64,000 nucleotides of DNA from Augochlora pura (lineage: Eukaryota; Arthropoda; Insecta; Hymenoptera; Halictidae): positions 16,921,611 through 16,985,610 of the forward strand of contig NC_135772.1 in NCBI RefSeq assembly GCF_028453695.1. Direction: 5' to 3'. The first letter of the stretch is position 1, and each line of letters opens with the position of its first letter. The position numbers and the translations under genes were made by a program. Below the pieces are notes generated by a model. It was given only the letters and a program-made list of their open reading frames with translations. It searched no databases and was not told the origin of the DNA. Shown one piece after another: positions 1 to 12,400 of this stretch.

Positions 1-3000
1 GATCCTGATCTGCGAATATTGCACTAACCTTTCGTTCAAGCAAATAGAAGATTTTGTCAGGTGGGTCGGTTTATAGAATTTATGTGCCTATTGAAATTAC
101 TTTAAGTGTTGTAAGCGCTTTATCATTCAACTTATTCTAGCATATTTCGTTCATAATTGTCATAATCGTACAACCTTGGTAATGATTAATGTGTCAAGCT
201 GACAACATTTCATTGTGTGCACATCGCTTAGCGATTAGTGCTCATAAAATGATATCAGGTAGGATAACAAATTATGTAATTTAAATTTAGGCACCTGAGA
301 GATCAGCATTGTGCCAGAGAAGGAGGATCTTTTGTTTGTCTCTACGGTTATAATGGAGTATGCACTAGTCTTCCTGTGGAAGGTGTTTCCGATAAAGATT
401 ATGTAGCACATGCCACCAAGCATGCAGCAATGCAACAGCAAAGCAAGAGCAATGGCCAATTATCAGAGCCTTCCTCTTCGTGGACTGTATACTCTGCTGC
501 ACAGAACTTGCCAGCTGTTTTAAATGATCCCTTTAAGGGAAAGCAGAGTAACTTTCTAACACGCACTTGGGGGGATGGATTTGTAGAGAAAGTTGATATA
601 CCTAAAAGTCCATACCTTCCTGAAGTTACCATGCAGCACTTTGAGTCTTACTTAAAAAAAATTGCCAGGGTAACCCGTTTATTCCTTAACCTAAAATTTT
701 TTAATCTTTCAGAAAATGTATCTTTTAATATGATATTTTATTTGCAGAGATTCAGAAAGCATTCTCGTATGAATTCAAATGCAAATAGACCAACTACACC
801 TAATGAATTATTACAAAATTTTCCAAACTTAAGAAAAGTTAAATGCTCGGGTAAGAATAACGATCTTATAATTTACAGTACTGTACTTATAATATTATAA
901 AAAATCTTTGCATTAAGTAGACAATGTTTATTTGTGCAGATCGAATGCAATTTGATTTAACTAATATACCAAAAATTTTTTTAACACCCAATCTGGATCT
1001 TTCTCAAAAAGACAATTTTTATGCTGTATTTCCATTCACAAAAAATGGATTATTAAACGAAGATTCTAATATTGTTATGCATGTAAAACAAATGCAAGAA
1101 AAGGTACATGAATGAGTAAATATGTTACACAAACTATTACAAAACGTAATGAGTAATATTAATATGTTTCTTGCAGTTAAGTCACTATTTAGATATTGTG
1201 GAAGTTAGAATAGCTGAACAGGTTGCTTCGAAATCTCAAGCATTTTTTCATGCTATGACTTCTCATGATGCCTTAATGGAGCAACTCACACAAACTATTA
1301 CTGTTCTCAAAGCTCTTAGAAAAAATATACATCAAGTTGATAGACATCTAGTCAATGATTCATTAAATATATTACGGTAATTCATAAAAATAATTTTTAC
1401 AATATTACCGTGCATTTGATGCTACCTTGTTACTTCCACTTTTTAGATTAGAGCAAGCAAGATCTAATCGAGTAATAGTTCAAGAAAAATTAAAACTTAT
1501 GGCCACTGTACATCAAAGTCAACCGATGATACAATTATTATTATCTACCCCAGATTATGTGGCAGCTTTAGATCTTATTTCCACAACTCAAGAGATACTT
1601 TTACAAGAGTTGAATGGGGTGCATAGCTTTAGGTACGTTAATTTATATTGGAAACGATTGTAGTAATTTATATGATGTACTATTAATTTTTTGGTGATTT
1701 CTTTTAGACATCTGAGTTCTCAGTTAACAGAAATGGAGCGATTGGTAGATAAAATGTTGTCCACGGAGTTTCAAAGGTACGCGACGGCCGATTTGAATAG
1801 ACCGTTAGGTGGTGAGAACAGTGTTCTGGATGGTGTAAGTATGCACACGATCTTTGGCAGCGTAAATTCTTAGCGAACAAATCGTCATCCATCTCTTCCC
1901 AGTGAGATCATTTGTACGTCCTCAACGAACAGGATAAGCTTGTGTCGATCATTTCGGGTTTACTGCGGCAAAAGCAATTTCAATTTGTGGACACTTACAA
2001 AGAGGAAGCTATAACGACAGTGAGAGCTGTGACCAAACAAAGGGTGATAGAAGCTTTGGCAGCGAGCGACTGTTGCAGCGATCAACAAGCGGCAGCTCTA
2101 GAGGTCGGAGGACTCTCCCTAGCAGAAAGATTAACATTGTTGAACAACACCATACAATCTTTAACATTTCTTCTCATGCGTGTAAAGGTATTTAACGGAC
2201 TAAGGAATACAATTGATTTGAAATAATTTTGAGTATTTTTATTGTCAGTATTTGTTGCATCTTGCAGGCGGTTCATGACGTAATGCGAGACACAGTAGAT
2301 CTTGCATCTGGTCGAGTTTGCGATGGTTCATTCGATGAGAGTATACCGGATCGGCTACTAACTCGAGCAGAGCATTCGCGAGTAACGACCAAACTCAATG
2401 ATATGATTACTTCGGTCTGTGATTACTGTCATGAACGAATGGGAAATCTGCTTTCTGCAGGTGCAAATGACAAAGATAAGTCGCAAAACGATAAAGAGAA
2501 ACCGATTAATGAGAACGCAAGTAACAAGTTAGAGGATAGAGAGAATCAAAATTGGAACGATAAATCATCTTGGTTGAGTAAGAGGGCAACCACAGCTCAG
2601 GTATGCCAGTTGGCTAATTTGGTCGAGGGATTTACAGAAACTTGCGGAAAACTTTGCGGCAAGCAATGTACAGCCCTACGGTCTGCCTTTAAGGTATAAT
2701 ACCATCTAATAAACACTTTCATCTAATCAAATCACGGTGACCATTAAAAATCTTTTGGTGTTATAGGCACAAGCTAGTAAGTTCATTCAGAGATTTCACA
2801 CCGAGCTTAAAACAAAACTTACCCTTTTATTGGAGTCCGAAAGATGGAAACAGGCCGACGTACCACCTGAGTTCCAATATTTGGTGACTTACGTTTATGA
2901 AAATAAATGTATACCAACGTATCAGTTTAAGCCGGATGATAAAGCTAAAGAAAGCGACGTTCCAAATTTTATTCTAGTAGGCGATGAAAAATATGCTGTC

Positions 3001-3942
3001 GTCGCCACAGCATTGATGCTTATGCAAATGATTCACGAATATTGCAGGTAATTGTTGAATTGAAATTTTGCTCCAATGAAACAGCAAAAAGCAATAAATT
3101 TTATTGTAATTACAGAACTGGTAGCGAATTGGTCGCCTTGTCTGGAACAATCGGAAGGCATCTAGCTGAATTATTACGTCATTATAATTCTCGTTGCTGT
3201 CAACTTGTACTTGGCGCTGGCGCGATGCAAGTTGCTGGTTTAAAAACAATTACTAGCACGATACTAGTGCTAGCTGCCCGAAGCTTGAAGCTAATCTTAT
3301 GGTTTATGCCTTTTGTAAAGGCACACTTTCAATGTAAGCAACATTTAGATTATGGCGGGATATTTGTTCTATACTTTGATCTAATTTGTCATTTGGACGC
3401 AGCACTGACGGAACAGAACCCTAATCGTGGATTTGGTTCGTCCAACATAAGCGGCGGTGTTGCCTTGTTGGATAGCGTTGAAAGAGATATTCGAGCTCAC
3501 GTGAAGGAGATTGAGAGCAAGATCCTTACCATTGTCGACAATCTACTAGGTGGCCAAATATCAAAGTGGACAGCCCGACCACCTGTACCGTCGGTCTCGT
3601 TCAGAAATATTTCAAAGTAAGTACTGAGACTGACAACGTCATCACTGCAGAATTGTAAAACGAATTTTTATTCATTGCAGCTATTTAATGAAATTACACG
3701 AAGCGGTTTCTGGTATTTTGCCTGCAGTCGAAGTACAAATCTTGTATCGCACGGTAAACACATCTTTTAAAGAGAAACTCCGAGAACAATTAGTTAAAAT
3801 GAATATAGTGAATAACGGTGGCCCGCAACACGGTATAGTCACGTCGGAACTCACTTTTTATCTCGAGGCGTTGCGAAAGCTGAAAGTGTTGCCCACCAAT
3901 GAGTTAGATGACAATTGGATGAGTGACATATGGACTAGATAA
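1..3942 (+). CDS. VPS54: VPS54, GARP/EARP tethering complex subunit (5' end outside window)
   Basis: VPS54 is a subunit of GARP, which tethers endosome-derived vesicles at the trans-Golgi network. Exons read: 1-60, 291-669, 748-850, 940-1103, 1177-1376, 1447-1632, 1708-1834, 1933-2187, 2268-2693, 2767-3047, 3116-3333, 3403-3616, 3681-3942 (stop TAA). All introns are GT-AG, the phases join, and about 957 residues are visible, near the usual full length. Recognised by conserved blocks: WTVYSAAQNLPAVLNDP, LSHYLDIVEV, AFFHAMTS, KLKLMATVHQ, ESERWKQADVP, SRCCQLVLGAGAMQV and the C-terminal NNGGPQHGIVTSE. The first two exons encode two C2H2-like zinc-finger motifs ahead of the canonical N-terminal region. 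The 1834/1933 junction is ambiguous: the first acceptor, at 1901-1902, would put TGA in frame, so either 1834 to 1933 or 1832 to 1907 is needed. AATAAA occurs downstream at 4515 and 4757. Identity is firm; the exon at 1907/1933 is the only uncertain part. Confidence 0.95.
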
Positions 3943-5867
3943 CATGCAGAGCGTGTGATATATTGCATAATAGAGGCAATGAAGTATTGCCGAAAGAGGT
4001 GACTAATCTTTCTTATATTGTCTTCCTTCGCACGCTTCGCAGTCGTCCTACCGATATAAACGTTTCAAATGGATTTTTCAAACATGGTGGCTTATACCGG
4101 AATCATCCATCGAGATATTTATAATTATTTTATTCGTAAGGTTGTATGGATTATAGAGCCGGCTTAACGTTATAATATTCTAAGGAAAATCCATGGTGCA
4201 GTGTTTTCATAAAATGCTGTGTTCGATATTTCGGAGGCTATTGGATACCAGGAAACTAAAGGATAGTTTCAATGGAATACGATTTTATTTGTATCAGTTG
4301 TTGGCTACGTTTCAATACTAATCATAAGCTAGTTTCATTATTCATACTGTTTCGTCTCCCAAACGATCAGTTATGCCACAGTGTTCAGGTGCAAACTTTC
4401 ATACAACGAGTGTGAACGACTACAACAAAGAATCGTGCAAATCATGAAAGGAAACAGAAAATTCTTCTTCGGAAGAGCTACTTAATTTCAATTGATTACT
4501 ATCGGGTATAAGATAATAAAGTTGGAGTAGAAGGACCAAGACTTTAGCCATTAAATTATTTTCTGTCGCGTAGATATCAGTGTATTTGATAATAATTCAA
4601 ATTAGAATGTTTTTCGTGAGTCGAAACGCTCACACTCGAGTTCGATGGTTAATATGGAAGACATAAACCTGAGAAACGTATTTACGTAAATTATGACTGC
4701 TTTCATTGTTGTGTTCACTGCTAGTATTGGACTGATTATAAAGAGTGTACCGTCGGAATAAATCTAATAATGATCTTTCGAACATTTTTATATGTATATC
4801 GCGTACTACTTATATCGGTCTGTTTTTATCGGCAGATTGTTCAATTAGGTTCTTGATAGCAAGGGTGGCTTATTAACGGACCGCTGCCGATGGTATGTTT
4901 TTATCAAGTTTTTCTGAACGAATCAAATAACCTTTTAGAAAAGATGAAAAAAATGTATGAATTAATTTAATACTAAATCATCACAAAGGTTCACGACTGC
5001 TTAAAACGAAAAGGATCGCCGTAAATTTTTGTCCATCTTTGTGACCAAAGATAAAACAATAGATATTATTATTGCCTAGGGTTGTACATCACATTGTTTG
5101 CAATATTATCATTTACATTAGTGTACGCAATATCTGTAATTTATTATAAATTATTATTTATTTGGTGCATTCCACTCTAGACTTGGTCTAGATTAGTAAC
5201 ACGGTAACCAGTTGTATTTTTATTCATAAATAATTTATTAAGGAAAACAGTTGTGCGTTATGGTCCAGCAGAGATGTATCGATATGTTTTAAACATTTCT
5301 AGCTAATTTTCGTCGTCTGAAACGATACGGTTTTCGTTATTAATATGAATTGTTGCGAACTGTTTTATCAAGACTGACGACGTCTTGTTGAATCATCACG
5401 CGTTCCATATAGAGGTATAGATAACAACTTAGATGTACCATACCTCATTAAATTACTGCATAATGTATTATAAAAATGAATATAAAGATTATGCTATATA
5501 AAATATTCTTACACGTTATATTTATTTACCGAGCATACACCAATCCCACTCAACGAACACGATCAGGCGGATACACCAAGGTAGCATTACCATAGCAACC
5601 AATGCCTAAACATTATCATAACCTAAAGAAAGAAGAATTTCCGTGTCTTATATTTTATGTTAGTCTAGAGTCTGTACTTTGAACAAAAACATGACGAACA
5701 AAAATTCGTATGTATATTCTTACGTTAATTTTCATCAACAGTTCATTCGTGTTAGATAAAGCCTGCTCTCGAAGTGATAGCAAGTGGTTTATTCTTTTTA
5801 ATGTCATCTGTAGTAGTAAATTAAATTGCTTTTTCTGTGATTACAATTACTTTTTAGCGACGGCAAT
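3943..5867. other. Intergenic stretch between VPS54 and DYNC2LI1
   Basis: This AT-rich sequence holds the probable VPS54 3' UTR (poly-A-type hexamers AATAAA at 4515-4520 and 4757-4762) and then the upstream region of the next gene. I see no open frame with coding character, no RNA gene and no clear repeat on either strand. Confidence 0.6.
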
Positions 5868-7354
5868 ATGAGAGACGCGGCGGTGCGACTCTGTTTAGAG
5901 GAAGAACAGCGTCGCAAAAATGATCCAGACGAGACACACGAACGTTCCATTATTATTGTTGGCTCCACAAAAGTCGTATGTAACGGGATCATTTGGAGAA
6001 TTAAATGGTCTGCCTTGATAATTGTTTCATATTTTCTTTTGGAACTTGGATGAAAAGGGATATCAAATTTTTAGGGTAAAACGACGATGATATATCGATT
6101 TCTTGAGAAAGAAGAAACGCCGAAGCCAACCATAACGATCGATTATTCTTTTGGTCGTAAAGCCGGGAAGAGCTTAGTAAGAGCTTTCTTTTCCGTTGTA
6201 GATTAAATACTTCGATTAATTAAGCGATAAAACAAATGATTGCAAAATTACTTGGTAAAAATAGAACGTTCGACGACTTGAGAAGTCACTTGATTTCATG
6301 CTTTCCCAGATAAAAAATATCGTACACGTTTGGGAAGTGGGTCACTTGACGTCTTCGTTGGTGTCCGCTGCCATGACAGGATCGTCATTGACTCATTCAC
6401 CTCATCATCTTACGATCATAATGATGCTGGATCTGTCGCAACCGGAAAACTTATGGTCCTCCCTCGAAGAAGCGCTATCGGTAATTCGAAACGCGATGAA
6501 GATGAGTTATGACGATAAGATGATTGAGGGACTTAAGACACGCCGATTGAACGAACGGAATACGAAGTTGGAAAAGGAAGTTGATCCTTTTCCGATAAAA
6601 CTCTGCATCGTAGGAGGCAAATACGATAAATTCAAGGTATCTCGGATGTTCGTGGTTGCCGATAAAAGTATTTCTTCCCCGTTCAAATAACGAGTCCCGT
6701 TAATTTCGCGGTAGGATTTCGATATGAATAAAAAGGAATTAGTCGGGAAAACGCTGAGGGCAGTCGCTCACATCTTGGGCGCAGGCCTTTACTATCACTC
6801 GTCGAAAGATAAAATTATGATGCGAAAAACCAAAGATCTCCTGGCACATTGCGGATTTGGTACTCAACTTTCGTGAGTTGTTTTTCCGATGCTTGTCGTT
6901 TAAAACTTTGTTCGTGAAATTGAATGTATCTGGAATGCTTCAGCGGTGGAAAGTGTACGGATTTCGAGAAGCCGTTAGCGGTGCCAGCCGGCGCCGATTC
7001 ATTCTCCTCGATTGATTTGCAATTCCCTCAGGCGAGACCCTCGGCCATCTTAGACGCCATCAAACAGATTTATATCTCTCGTGTACCGCAACTGTCCAGA
7101 AGCAACGATACTATCTTGGAGGATCCGAGCAACGATCCCAACTTTAACGAACCGATTATCGACAGATTGCGAGCACAAAGAGAAGAGGTACGGTCCTGGT
7201 ATACATATTCGTGCATGGCTCTCGACTCCCGAACACGGTTTATTAATTTAACATGTTTCCCACTGTGCAAATCTGTCCGCAGGAAATTGGTATTCTCCTC
7301 CACAATATGTTGGAAGGTCGAACACCTCAAATTCCCATTCCGGATCCGTCATAG
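5868..7354 (+). CDS. DYNC2LI1: Cytoplasmic dynein-2 light intermediate chain 1
   Basis: The protein is the light intermediate chain of dynein-2, the retrograde intraflagellar-transport motor; in insects it is needed only in ciliated sensory neurons and possibly sperm. Six exons: 5868-5975, 6075-6176, 6310-6636, 6715-6872, 6944-7187, 7283-7354 (stop TAG), giving 336 residues against about 350 in vertebrates. The Walker A loop GSTKVGKTT (residues 32-40) is split exactly by intron 1; choosing the GTATGT donor at 5976 restores a perfect GxxxxGKT. Further family blocks are VHVWEVGH, IMMLDLSQPENLWSSLE, DPFPIKLCIVGGKYDKF and GKTLRAVAHILGAGLYYHS. The start is the first in-frame ATG before the P-loop and gives a short N-terminus. 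The gene ends in PIPDPS, with AATAAA at 7523 and 7539. It lies 1.9 kb downstream of VPS54 on the same strand. Identity is firm; the first exon could have an upstream non-coding partner. Confidence 0.92.
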
Positions 7355-8399
7355 ATCGCGGTTAGATAACGTCGTTTCGCCGTACGGATCTATCGCGAAT
7401 TCTTTTCACGTGTTCGATCCAGCCGAGATTCGGAGAATCTCCCGAGTGAGTAGCATCGCCTGGTCAGATTTCTACCGAAATGTTGCGACAGCTTCGCAGA
7501 AATATAGCTCTGGTGACGTTCAAATAAAAGTAGTCTAAAATAAAGAGATTTTAACAAAGAAATTTTAATAAAAAGATTTTCATAAAAAAGAAAAACAATT
7601 GTCCTTTTTTAGAGGTACCTTCGTTTCGTAATTCGAACTTGGTCCGAACGGTGAAGCCTTACTACTGCAATGTCAACAACGATAAGAATGCCGGTGATAA
7701 AGCTTATCTATAAGACGGCAGCAATTATGTTGCACGACACAATCGCTTATGGTCAAGCGCGAGTTGTTTCCGCGGTATTTGTAAGGTATCGCAAGTCATC
7801 ATTTACAAAATTCGCAGTTGGCGAAGAAACCGCATTCAGTCTTTCAACCTGCAGGTAGACTCTTCGAGGGTGAATAAATCTTAACTCCCCAGCCATCGTT
7901 TTATCAACCTTTTCCACTGCAGTTTTTCTCATGGCTATAGTAACTTCTGTGTCCTTGATAACTTTCTAGTATAAAAATGAAATTTATATTTATTGTATGT
8001 CCACATTTACTTCGCTGTTTATAACAAGAAATCACAACTACGTTCCAAAATAATTTTTATAATACTATAGATATAGATTTGTATGATAATAAAGAAACAA
8101 AGTTCTCGAATTAATTTTTCATAAACGCTTGCTTAGAATCTCAATAATCGTGCATTGAAGAAATTTGTAATCTGTCACATTTACGGCTCTCGTAAACCTA
8201 TTGTTAACAGAAGAACAGATGCGGCTGCCCTATAGCAGGATACCCTCGACACAAACGCTTTCTGCCCCTCTGTCCGTAAAAACTTTAGTTTATTATGACG
8301 AAGGGGTCATACCATATTATATCCGCAGACGCTTCCATCGATAAAGCAATTAATAACATTTCTATTTAGAAGGTTCCATTTAAGACGTTCGTCACGAGT
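7355..8399. other. 3' flank of DYNC2LI1
   Basis: Two poly-A-type hexamers (7523, 7539) mark the likely transcript end. Short plus-strand open stretches continue at 7355-7538 and at about 7600-7660, but neither has recognisable homology. The rest is AT-rich and appears empty. Confidence 0.5.
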
Positions 8400-9407
8400 G
8401 CTACTCAGACGACGTCGAGGGAGTTAAACCAATTGCTCGCGTTTCACCGAATTTTTGTGCTTGTTCGTGGCGTTGATAACGATGCCGGTTTTGTCGAAGG
8501 GAAATGACGAGAGAATGGTTAGAGTTCGCGTCCCAAGGGCAGGGAACCCCTCGGAGACATAATTGGAGTAGCAAGCAGGGGTCTGGAGGTGGTTCTCGCC
8601 CCTGGGGTGTTGATAGTCCGGCGGTCGCGCAGGCGTTCTTGGCGGTCCTGTTTAAAGGGCAAAGATAGCGCGGCGTGCCATGGCAGGCGACCAGAGGCAA
8701 CAAGAGGCGACGCTAGGCGTCGCGACGGTGTGGTGGGCACCGTGACAGCGGATCTCCCTCGTTTCTAGCGGCAGCGGAGCGGTGCGCTGATAAGAGCAAA
8801 GCGGAGCAGAGCGGAGCAGAGCAGAGCAGAGCGTCGTCAGCGAACGGTGACGCTTGCGCGTTGCGGAGCGACGCGCTTGCGCCCGAGCCACGGGTCGCTC
8901 CCGATACACGGATAGTCGGAGTCGAGCGTTTACGAAAACGAGATCCGGCTGGGGGGTTTTCCGCTTGGTCGCGGGCCTCTCGCTTTCTGGCCTCGGTGTT
9001 TCCTCAGTGAAAATGCCGCTGTGATAGAGAACTACCGCGTGTCCAGTGGTCTCGCCGGGCTAGTCGCGCCGCAACCGAACACCGTCAACTGTCCACGCGA
9101 ATATTCGCCACGGCACTGTTCCGCCGCGGCAGGCTATCTGTTATCGCACCACCTCGTACTTCTCTTCTCGCTCCTCGCCCCTCGTTCCCCTTAACTCTCT
9201 TCTCTCCTTCTCCTCTCGCACGCTAGCCGCTCGGTCCGTCTCCCTCGGCGTTATCCGCGCAATTTCTCTCCCCTATCCTCAGACAGTGATTTCCAAACTC
9301 GTCCGCACCGAATGTCGGAAGCCACCGATTGATACCGGAAGTCGTGGCGCCGGGAGTTTCGTAATCATCCCCCGAACGGAGCTGCGCCGGCCGCCGATCG
9401 ACCATAG
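8400..9407 (+). promoter_or_regulatory. CpG-rich block, candidate promoter and non-coding first exon
   Basis: The base composition changes abruptly to GC- and CpG-rich here, with pyrimidine-rich tracts at 9150-9215 and a purine pentamer repeat at 8792-8832. The sequence around 9390-9407 is followed by a near-consensus splice donor (GTGAGT at 9408-9413). This combination is what a plus-strand transcription start plus untranslated first exon would look like. No downstream coding exon can be joined to it with confidence; numb, the next recognised plus-strand gene, begins 23 kb away. Overlapping open frames on both strands are explained by the low stop-codon density of GC-rich DNA. Confidence 0.25.
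8792..8832. repeat. GAGCA/GAGCGGAGCA tandem repeat
   Basis: About eight imperfect copies of a GAGCA/GAGCG unit lie head to tail inside the CpG-rich block. Confidence 0.7.
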
Positions 9408-12400
9408 GTGAGTCTTGACGCAGTAGCATAGTGCTTTCTACCTCGGATCTTTTTACAACCTGTCCGTGATATCCGATCGATAAAAAACCAAGATCGCTGG
9501 AAAACACGTTCTCTTTGCCGATCGACGTCGTATATAGCGGTGATCGCAGAATTGCCCCCCTCCTGCGGTCGCTTCTCTCGCGTTTATCGATTCCGGTGTG
9601 AACGCGCCCTCCCCGGACAGTTATCCGCACGTCTGTCTCCTTAGGAGCATCTTCGAACGCCGGACGATCCAGTTTCACGGTAGATCAATATCGGTTCCGC
9701 GCGTGATCACGCGTCCGGTTTCGCCGATTTGCGAGAGAGCACACGCCACCCCCGTTCATCGTGAACGCGCGACCCTCTGACCGTAGCTCTGACACTCGCT
9801 CTTGCTGCCCTGACCGAGCACAAGGTAACAAGAGCAACGCAAGCTAATTATGCGGAACGATCATTGCCAGTTCGAGCGGAAACTGGTCTATTTCGATGGT
9901 CGACAGCCTCTCTTCGTTCGCGTGCAAATCGGTCATCGTTTCTCGACGCGATCAGCCGCCGATCAAATTGTTTGGACGACGATCGGATTTGTTGTACGAC
10001 TCGGCTTCCGCCGGCATCGTCTGCGACTGGAATATGCTCGAACACGTTTCAAAGTCGGGCGGAGATCGTTCGAAAACATAGTTTGCGCAGGAGGGTTCTC
10101 GACGCTGCGGTATATAATTAGCGTTTTACCAGTTACAGCTGTCCAAAAGCTTTTAAAGTATTGATTACCGATAGGTGCGGGTGCGAGCAAGTTTTCGACA
10201 CCTTGAATCTCTTTTTTCTTTTCACTCCAGCGACCGATCCGCCGAAAGGATTCGGTTCCTCGTTGTTTACAGTCGTTGCGAAACAATCAGCAGGGAGGAG
10301 CAAGGTAGTATCTCTGAGCAAATCTTTGTCGTTGAAGCAATTAAGCACAGTTCCGTACCGCGGCGTTCTTTTGTTGGCGGTATGCGAGACCGCGTCCTTA
10401 GTCAAATCCGCTTATCTGTTAATGACTGGAAGGTTAGCATATATCCGCTTTAAATCCACCGGCTTAACGCTCGCTCGGATCAAGATCCCGAATCCCATTT
10501 CGGGCAAGACGTTCCCGGTCGCGGCCTCTTCCGACTTTCGAGGCCAGGCCTTGGCTTCGCAGAAACGAAAAAGATTGTTCGATCGTGACGTCAGGCTTCC
10601 CACGCGTGCATCCGATATTTCGTTTTGTAGTCCATCGATCGAGCAGGTAAAAGCGACCAACAGGTTTGCACCTGTGTACGTGCAGACACGGAGCCAAGAA
10701 ATCCGAGCGTGTTCCCGTGTTCGTGTGACCGGGTCTCCCGCGAGCCGGCGATCATGTGCAATAGTTACGTACCTGGTGGAGCCAGGTCGTCGGGACGCCA
10801 ATGCAGTACTCGATTAGACGTACAACGGCGCCCCGATTCGGCGTGCTATTCAAATTTCTCTCAAACACCCGCGCTCCGATCCGTTTTTTTCGCTGACGTT
10901 GTCTCGCCTCGTTCTTTCTTTTTCTCCGAGAAACGATCCTGCGCCGTCACACGAAATTTATCGGACCGCCGTGTAGACCGTCCACAAGAGCTTGTAATCG
11001 ATTGCCTTCTCTTATTCTTCGTCGAACAAGAACGCGGCGATGCCTCGAATAATACCTGCAACAAAATTGCGAATCATAACATAACGAATCCTGCATTGCC
11101 ACGGTGCGGTGGTTCGCTGCGGTGGTGCATCGAAATAATTGCAATCGCGATATCTCTCCTTTAGCTCCGTTGAATCGCTCGAATTTTCAATTTTTCACGA
11201 AGCAGTTGCCCGTCGCGGAAGTTCTACGCAGCGTTAAGAAATCTTTTATAAAAATGTTCGCCGTTCCACGGAAATATATAACCGAATGATAGAAGCACGA
11301 TCGAGCAGTGTTTTCGTCGCTCCAGTTCTTGGAGGTGCAATCGCGTCGCCCTTCTAATCCGCGGCTTATTTATTTTCTCCGCTCGTTTATTTAATGTCAT
11401 CGTACTCCGTGTTTCACGGCGGCCGGTTTATTTTGCCGGAGAATTTATTACGGCTCGCTTCGCGATTCCGAGCACGCTGTGAACTATGACCGAGAATTCA
11501 CCGGGATTATCCGCGGGCAATGGAAATCGGTGATTTTTAACCAGTCGCGAACGTTTCCCGACGAACGATGCTCCGACGAGCCTCGTCTATGCGGTTTTAT
11601 ATTTTTACGAGCGACGATTGGATTTCCGGCTGGGCGAGCGTCAAATTTCCTAGAAAAAAGATCGTTGCCGCGCGGCGCGACGACCTGTTCCTACGCGAAA
11701 AAGGGAACGGTGTATATTAATTTGCGGGCGTTCGCGCGGCGAGGGAAAGGAACGGCCGGCGTGATTACGAAAGAAATGTTCTCCGAACCTGACCGAAGAT
11801 GGTAGTGAGGAAGGGCGGTATCCGTGATTACCGTTGCGCATTCGAGACACGTTAATAAAGTGTATCGCGTAACCGTAATGCACCGCGGAGAGCGTTTTAT
11901 TTTCGATCACGCGAAGCCTATCCGAATCGCACTACGCCAGCCGATTAGATATTTGGAGCATGACTGTCTGTATTTGTAGATCGCCGATAACGCTCTAGAC
12001 GCGGATTATCGATCGATACGTAACTGTGACCGATAACGAAACGATCTAGCCGATCCAACAACCGTCATCGATCGCCGTTTCTGTCGTTCGGATCGGAAGT
12101 TAATTTCTGCCGAAATCTTCTCGCGGCTCGGTCCAACGAACAATCAGCGAGCACACGGATAACGATCATGGTCCTCGTAATTGAACAGATACCTCCGACA
12201 GACTGGAAGGCACGTACGTGCGTGCGCCACGTGGCAACCGGGTCAATTGTACTCCATAACGAAGCAAACGCTCGTTATCCTTGGAACAATTCATCTATTG
12301 TCCCAGGGTGGAACGACGCGAGAGCGCGAAGCGTGCGGCTGACACTTCGGTGATGTATTCCTGGGAGAGCGTGGTAGGACATTCGCTTCGGGGAAAAAAA

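Noticed and set aside
10586..10593. Perfect CRE TGACGTCA
   Set aside because: One perfect 8-mer palindrome is expected per 64 kb by chance, and no gene start is nearby.
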